Shown piece after piece: positions 60,829 through 64,000 of a stretch of DNA of 64,000 nt. The position numbers and the translations under genes were made by a program. A model generated the notes under the pieces. It made no database searches. It had not been told where the DNA came from and saw only the letters and a list, made by a program, of their open reading frames with translations. Each line of letters opens with the position of its first letter. The stretch's first letter is position 1. This DNA is from Rhizobiaceae bacterium (lineage in GTDB: Bacteria; Pseudomonadota; Alphaproteobacteria; Rhizobiales; Rhizobiaceae): contig JAHBYV010000004.1 of assembly GCA_019635795.1 (NCBI GenBank), positions 62,001 through 126,000 of the forward strand, given 5' to 3'.

Positions 60829-62091
60829 TCAAGACCGTTTTTCAGACTTCGCTAAATTTTTTAGTCGGTCAATGTGCTGGCGAATATGCGCGGCTTCCGC
60901 CGGTGTGCGCGCCAAAGCTATAGCCCTGTCGAAACTTTGTCGTGCAGCGCATTCGTCACCTGTTTGTAGAAGATAGGCCCCTCTAACTCCATGAAAATGA
61001 AAATAGCTGTCTAGCGGTTTGGCGAGTGGTTCGATCATGGCAAGAGCCGCCGCAGGACCTTTGGTTTTCGAAACGGCAACCGAGCGGTTTAGCGTGACCA
61101 CAGGAGAAGGTTGAATTACCTCAAGTAGCCCATAAAGACGATCGATTTCAGCCCAGTTCGTGTCGTCCGGCGATGGCGCGCGGGCATGTGCCGTGGCAAT
61201 TGCTGCCTGTATCTGATATACGCCGGGTCGCGCATGGCGTACCGCTTTCTCTATAAGGACAAGGCCCTCGTTGATTAATTCGCGATTCCAAAGCCCTCGA
61301 TCCTGATCTTCAAGCAATATGAGTTCGCCATTGCCGTCGAGCCTGGCCGCCATACGGGAGTGTTGCAAAAGCATCAGCGCCAGAAGCCCCATTATTTCCG
61401 GCTCTGCGGGGAATAGGCGCAAAAGAAGGCGGGTGAGGCGTATAGCTTCCAGGCACAGCTGTCCGCGCAAATGTGTCGTTCCGCCGCTCGCAGAGTAGCC
61501 TTCGTTGAACAAGAGATAGAGCATAGCAGCGACAATGCCGAGTCGTTCGGACCTTTCCACCGCATCGGGTGGTTCGAACTCGCGGCTCGCGCCTGAAATA
61601 GCACGCTTTGCCCGCGTGATGCGCTGCTCCATCGCCGCTTCACTTACCAGAAAGGCGCGCGCTATTTCTTTCACTGAGAGCCCTGAAACAATACGCAATG
61701 CGAGCGCGATTTGCTGCGTTGCAGGCAGATCAGGATGACAGCAGATGAAAAGCAGCCGCAAAACGTCGTCGCGATAGTGCGCATTATCCAGCCGCTCTGC
61801 GATGTCGGATTCCTGGTCTCCTAGATCTGAAAGTTGTTCCTCGTCAGGCAGCGGTGCTTGGCGGCTTGTCTTTCGGATTTGATCGACGCCAAAATTACGA
61901 CCCACAAATATCAACCACGCGGCAGGATCGCGCGGCGGCCCTTTCTCCGGCCAGTTGCGCAAGGCGCGCAGGCAGGCTTCCTGAAAAGCTTCTTCTGCGG
62001 TATCGAGATCGCCAAAATATCGGAGCAGGGCAGCCAGAGCCTGAGGTCGCGCCGAAGTCAGCGCCGCATCTATCCAGCCCAACTCGCTCAT
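60829..62091 (-). CDS. ECF sigma factor of the ECF42 type (with C-terminal extension)
   Basis: 420 aa. Sigma region 2 (LAALLRYFGDLDTAEEAFQEACLRALRNWP, in blocks) and region 4 (LALRIVSGLSVKEIARAFLVSEAAMEQRITRAK), then a long helical TPR-like extension (LLFNEGYSASGG, VVTLNRSVAVSK) that distinguishes ECF42 from ordinary 180-aa ECF sigmas. No anti-sigma gene is next to it; the extension is thought to replace it. Its start overlaps the stop of the DGPF-motif gene. Confidence 0.92.
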   Translation of the reverse strand: MSELGWIDAALTSARPQALAALLRYFGDLDTAEEAFQEACLRALRNWPEKGPPRDPAAWLIFVGRNFGVDQIRKTSRQAPLPDEEQLSDLGDQESDIAERLDNAHYRDDVLRLLFICCHPDLPATQQIALALRIVSGLSVKEIARAFLVSEAAMEQRITRAKRAISGASREFEPPDAVERSERLGIVAAMLYLLFNEGYSASGGTTHLRGQLCLEAIRLTRLLLRLFPAEPEIMGLLALMLLQHSRMAARLDGNGELILLEDQDRGLWNRELINEGLVLIEKAVRHARPGVYQIQAAIATAHARAPSPDDTNWAEIDRLYGLLEVIQPSPVVTLNRSVAVSKTKGPAAALAMIEPLAKPLDSYFHFHGVRGAYLLQTGDECAARQSFDRAIALARTPAEAAHIRQHIDRLKNLAKSEKRS

Positions 62092-62456
62092 TTGGTATTT
62101 GAACCATCCATATACATCAGCACAGGACGCACTTCCATCGAGCCAGTTTCTTTGTGGCTTGCCAGCTCCTGTGCAAGCGCAACCGCTTCCTCATGCGTCT
62201 CGGCATCTATGATCCAGAAACCTAGCAATTGTTCCTTTGTCTCTGCGAAAGGGCCGTCGAGAACGACCGGCTTGTCGCCAGAGCGAACTGTCATGGCAGT
62301 GCTGGTTGGTAACAGCCGCAGCACCGGTCCAAGCTTACCTTGTTCCGCGACCGGTCGGGTTGCCAGCTGATGCCTGCTGATAACTTCGTCGAGTTTTGCG
62401 CGCGGCCAAGCCTCGACTTCCGCCTCATTGTCATAGCAAAGGATGGCATATTGCAT
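62088..62456 (-). CDS. DGPF-motif (YCII-related) protein
   Basis: 122 aa, ferredoxin-like YciI fold with LDGPFAETKEQLLGFWII containing the DGPF signature. First gene of a two-gene operon with the ECF42 sigma factor (4-base overlap), the conserved pairing for this sigma family. Role unknown; often counted as the regulated partner of the sigma. Confidence 0.92.
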   Translation of the reverse strand: MQYAILCYDNEAEVEAWPRAKLDEVISRHQLATRPVAEQGKLGPVLRLLPTSTAMTVRSGDKPVVLDGPFAETKEQLLGFWIIDAETHEEAVALAQELASHKETGSMEVRPVLMYMDGSNTK

Positions 62457-62536
62457 CTGTCAAATCCTCATTCGCAATCAAGACGAGTGAGTATAGCCGA
62501 TGCCGACATAAGTTCCGGGTTTTTTCACGGAAACGG

Positions 62537-63412
62537 TCAAGCTGGAGCGTGTGCAGGGCGGCGCTGCAAATTGACGAGGTTACCGCATAGGATAAGCCCA
62601 GCGCCTAGCGCGGTCATCAGATCAATACTTTCATTATAAAACAGATACCCAATCAACGCAGTTAAAGGCAAACGCATAAAGTCCATCGGGACGACAACAG
62701 TGGCATCTGCGTGAACCAATGCGCGCGCCAAACAATAGTGGCCAAAGCTTCCGCAGAACGCAGCGGTGAGTATCCACGGCCACAGCGCTGCACGCGGCCA
62801 TTCCCAAGTCGCTAACGCTGGTATCAGGCCGATGATCGACTGAATAGCCAGCATCCAGAAAATTATGCAGACAACTGTTTCAGTGCGCGTCAGCGATTTG
62901 ACCAAAACTAACGAGGCCGCAAAAGCAAGGGCGGATGCCAAAACGACCAAATGGCCCGGATCCAGCTCTGTCGCGCCGGGCCGAACAATTATCATCACGC
63001 CGATCAAGCCAAGGACCAACGCGCCCAGTTTCCGCGCATTGAGCCTCTCGCCCAAAAATACAACTGCAAGCGGTGCAGTCCATATAGGTGTCGTGAATTC
63101 GATGGAGATGAGGTGTGCCAGCGGAATAAGCGTCAGCGCATAGAGCCATAGCGCTTGTCCAACATAGTGGGCGATATTTCTGGAAATGTGCGCGCCCATT
63201 CGCTGAGTTTTCATTGCCTTGAAACCACCAGCCAGAAAAACCGGCGGCAAGAACATGAAAAATCCCAGCACCGACCGCAATTCCATGAGTTGCAGTACCG
63301 AAAGCTCGGCGGTTACTTCACGTCCGGCCACTGTCATTCCGAGCATTAGTGCAAGCCACGCTCCCATCCACAGGGCAGCTTTCGTCGTCGAGGTATAAGG
63401 ATTCGCGCTCAT
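62537..63412 (-). CDS. EamA-family drug/metabolite transporter
   Basis: 291 aa with ten hydrophobic segments in two EamA repeats. The first contains LMELRSVLGFFMFLPP and IEFTTPIWTAPLAVVFLGERL, the second SFGHYCLARALVHADATVV and IGYLFYNESID. ATG 63412 is preferred over the longer frame to 63481, which lacks family similarity. Inner-membrane exporter; substrate unknown. The 226-base gap to the next gene holds no recognised feature. Confidence 0.9.
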   Translation of the reverse strand: MSANPYTSTTKAALWMGAWLALMLGMTVAGREVTAELSVLQLMELRSVLGFFMFLPPVFLAGGFKAMKTQRMGAHISRNIAHYVGQALWLYALTLIPLAHLISIEFTTPIWTAPLAVVFLGERLNARKLGALVLGLIGVMIIVRPGATELDPGHLVVLASALAFAASLVLVKSLTRTETVVCIIFWMLAIQSIIGLIPALATWEWPRAALWPWILTAAFCGSFGHYCLARALVHADATVVVPMDFMRLPLTALIGYLFYNESIDLMTALGAGLILCGNLVNLQRRPAHAPA

Positions 63413-63638
63413 ACCTTTCTTTGGCAAGGGTGACGCAGGCGCGCAACAGGCCTTGTCTAAATGACGGGTGGGCCAGCACAACTTTCAGTTGAGAAGGGTT
63501 GTTTAACGGAGTGTCAGCATGATAGGCCAAATTGTTGCGATAAGCCTGAGTTCGGAAGAGGCGAGTTGCAACGCAAATACGCCATCTTTTTGCTGGCATT
63601 GTCAGGATTGTGACCTGGGGGCCGGTCGGAGAGGTTGA

Positions 63639-64000
63639 TTGACGAATTTGCTATTCCGGCGCTGTGCAGTATCCGCCGCCATAGCCCTCGCCAGTGTATT
63701 CGTTGGCGCGCCCGCTTATGGATTCGAAATTTTCGGATTAAAAATTTTTGGCAAGGATGAGCCTGATCCTGCTCAGGACGTCATTGGCGAGCCGCAAAAC
63801 TATTCGGTTACAGTCAATATCAGCGGCGATGATTCCAACCTGAGAAAGGCGATCGAAGGTGCTTCAGGTCTGGTAAAGGATGAGGATAAGCCGGCTTCCG
63901 GGGCTGCGGGCCTGCTTGCCAAGGCGCGAGGCGATTATAAGCGGCTGTTGTCAACGCTTTATGGCGAAGGTCGCTATGGCGGCGTTATTTCGATCAAGGT
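63639..64000 (+). CDS. tamA: TamA-like outer-membrane assembly protein (3' end outside window)
   Basis: N-terminal ~120 residues of an Omp85-type protein. TTG 63639 follows GGAGAGG; the codon immediately before is TGA. Signal peptide (RRCAVSAAIALASVFVGAPAYG, in part), then FEIFGLKIFG, SVTVNISGDDSNLRKAIEGAS and YKRLLSTLYGEGRYGGVISIKV, the start of the first POTRA domains. TamA with TamB works in outer-membrane protein and lipid transport. Cut by the window end. Confidence 0.85.
   Translation, partial: MTNLLFRRCAVSAAIALASVFVGAPAYGFEIFGLKIFGKDEPDPAQDVIGEPQNYSVTVNISGDDSNLRKAIEGASGLVKDEDKPASGAAGLLAKARGDYKRLLSTLYGEGRYGGVISIK

Overview
The window looks like chromosome from an alphaproteobacterium of the Hyphomicrobiales, most likely the Brucella/Ochrobactrum group or a close relative. 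This is inferred from the family mix: ABC-transporter-rich catabolic operons, ccoNOQP followed by ccoGHIS, a DUF2778 protein with an N-terminal anchor, TspO, a TamA-type outer-membrane protein and frequent GTG/TTG starts. I see no rRNA, tRNA, insertion sequence, CRISPR array or prophage. Gene content is accessory (catabolic and secondary metabolism) for about the first 45 kb and housekeeping or respiratory after that.

1-5.3 kb: a B12-dependent diol/glycerol dehydratase module. The large and medium subunits are fused in one protein, a separate short small subunit follows, two short-chain dehydrogenases flank them, and an AraC-type regulator faces them. There is no microcompartment shell gene. 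5.4-19.5 kb: an amide-utilisation regulon. AmiC (ligand sensor) and AmiR (ANTAR antiterminator, here interrupted by an in-frame TAG) precede a five-gene branched-chain/urea-type ABC transporter, aliphatic amidase AmiE, and a CbbQ/NorQ-type AAA+ ATPase with a CbbO/NorD-type von Willebrand A protein. A convergent operon holds an NCS1 permease and a MetX-fold alpha/beta hydrolase. Three plus-strand leaders and one or two minus-strand leaders carry paired small hairpins, most with A at loop position 1 and G at position 4, overlapping intrinsic terminators. That is the layout recognised by ANTAR proteins, so both operons and amiCR itself appear to form one attenuation-controlled regulon.

19.5-27.5 kb: a LacI-controlled sugar-type ABC importer with twin TGAACCGGTTCA operators, a GATase1-like protein, an M20 amidohydrolase and an XRE-cupin regulator. 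27.5-30.7 kb: small envelope proteins (fasciclin, DUF378, TspO) and a TetR/hydrolase divergent pair. 30.6-45.3 kb: a compact, apparently self-sufficient PKS-NRPS cluster. It has a 1499-residue formyltransferase-NRPS whose adenylation domain is split by a luciferase-like monooxygenase, a 3088-residue KS-AT-KR-DH-ACP-C-A-T-TE megasynthase, and a divergent Sfp-type phosphopantetheinyl transferase. It is bounded at both ends by convergent genes whose 3' ends overlap it.

45.3-52.3 kb: adenine deaminase, a DUF2778 protein, a DJ-1/PfpI protein with a GntR regulator, a membrane alpha/beta hydrolase and a hemerythrin. 52.3-60.4 kb: the complete cbb3 oxidase (ccoNOQP) and its maturation operon (ccoGHIS), each preceded by an FNR/FixK-like box. 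60.4-64 kb: DUF305 protein, an ECF42-type sigma factor with its DGPF-motif (YciI-like) partner, an EamA exporter and the start of a TamA-like gene cut by the window edge.
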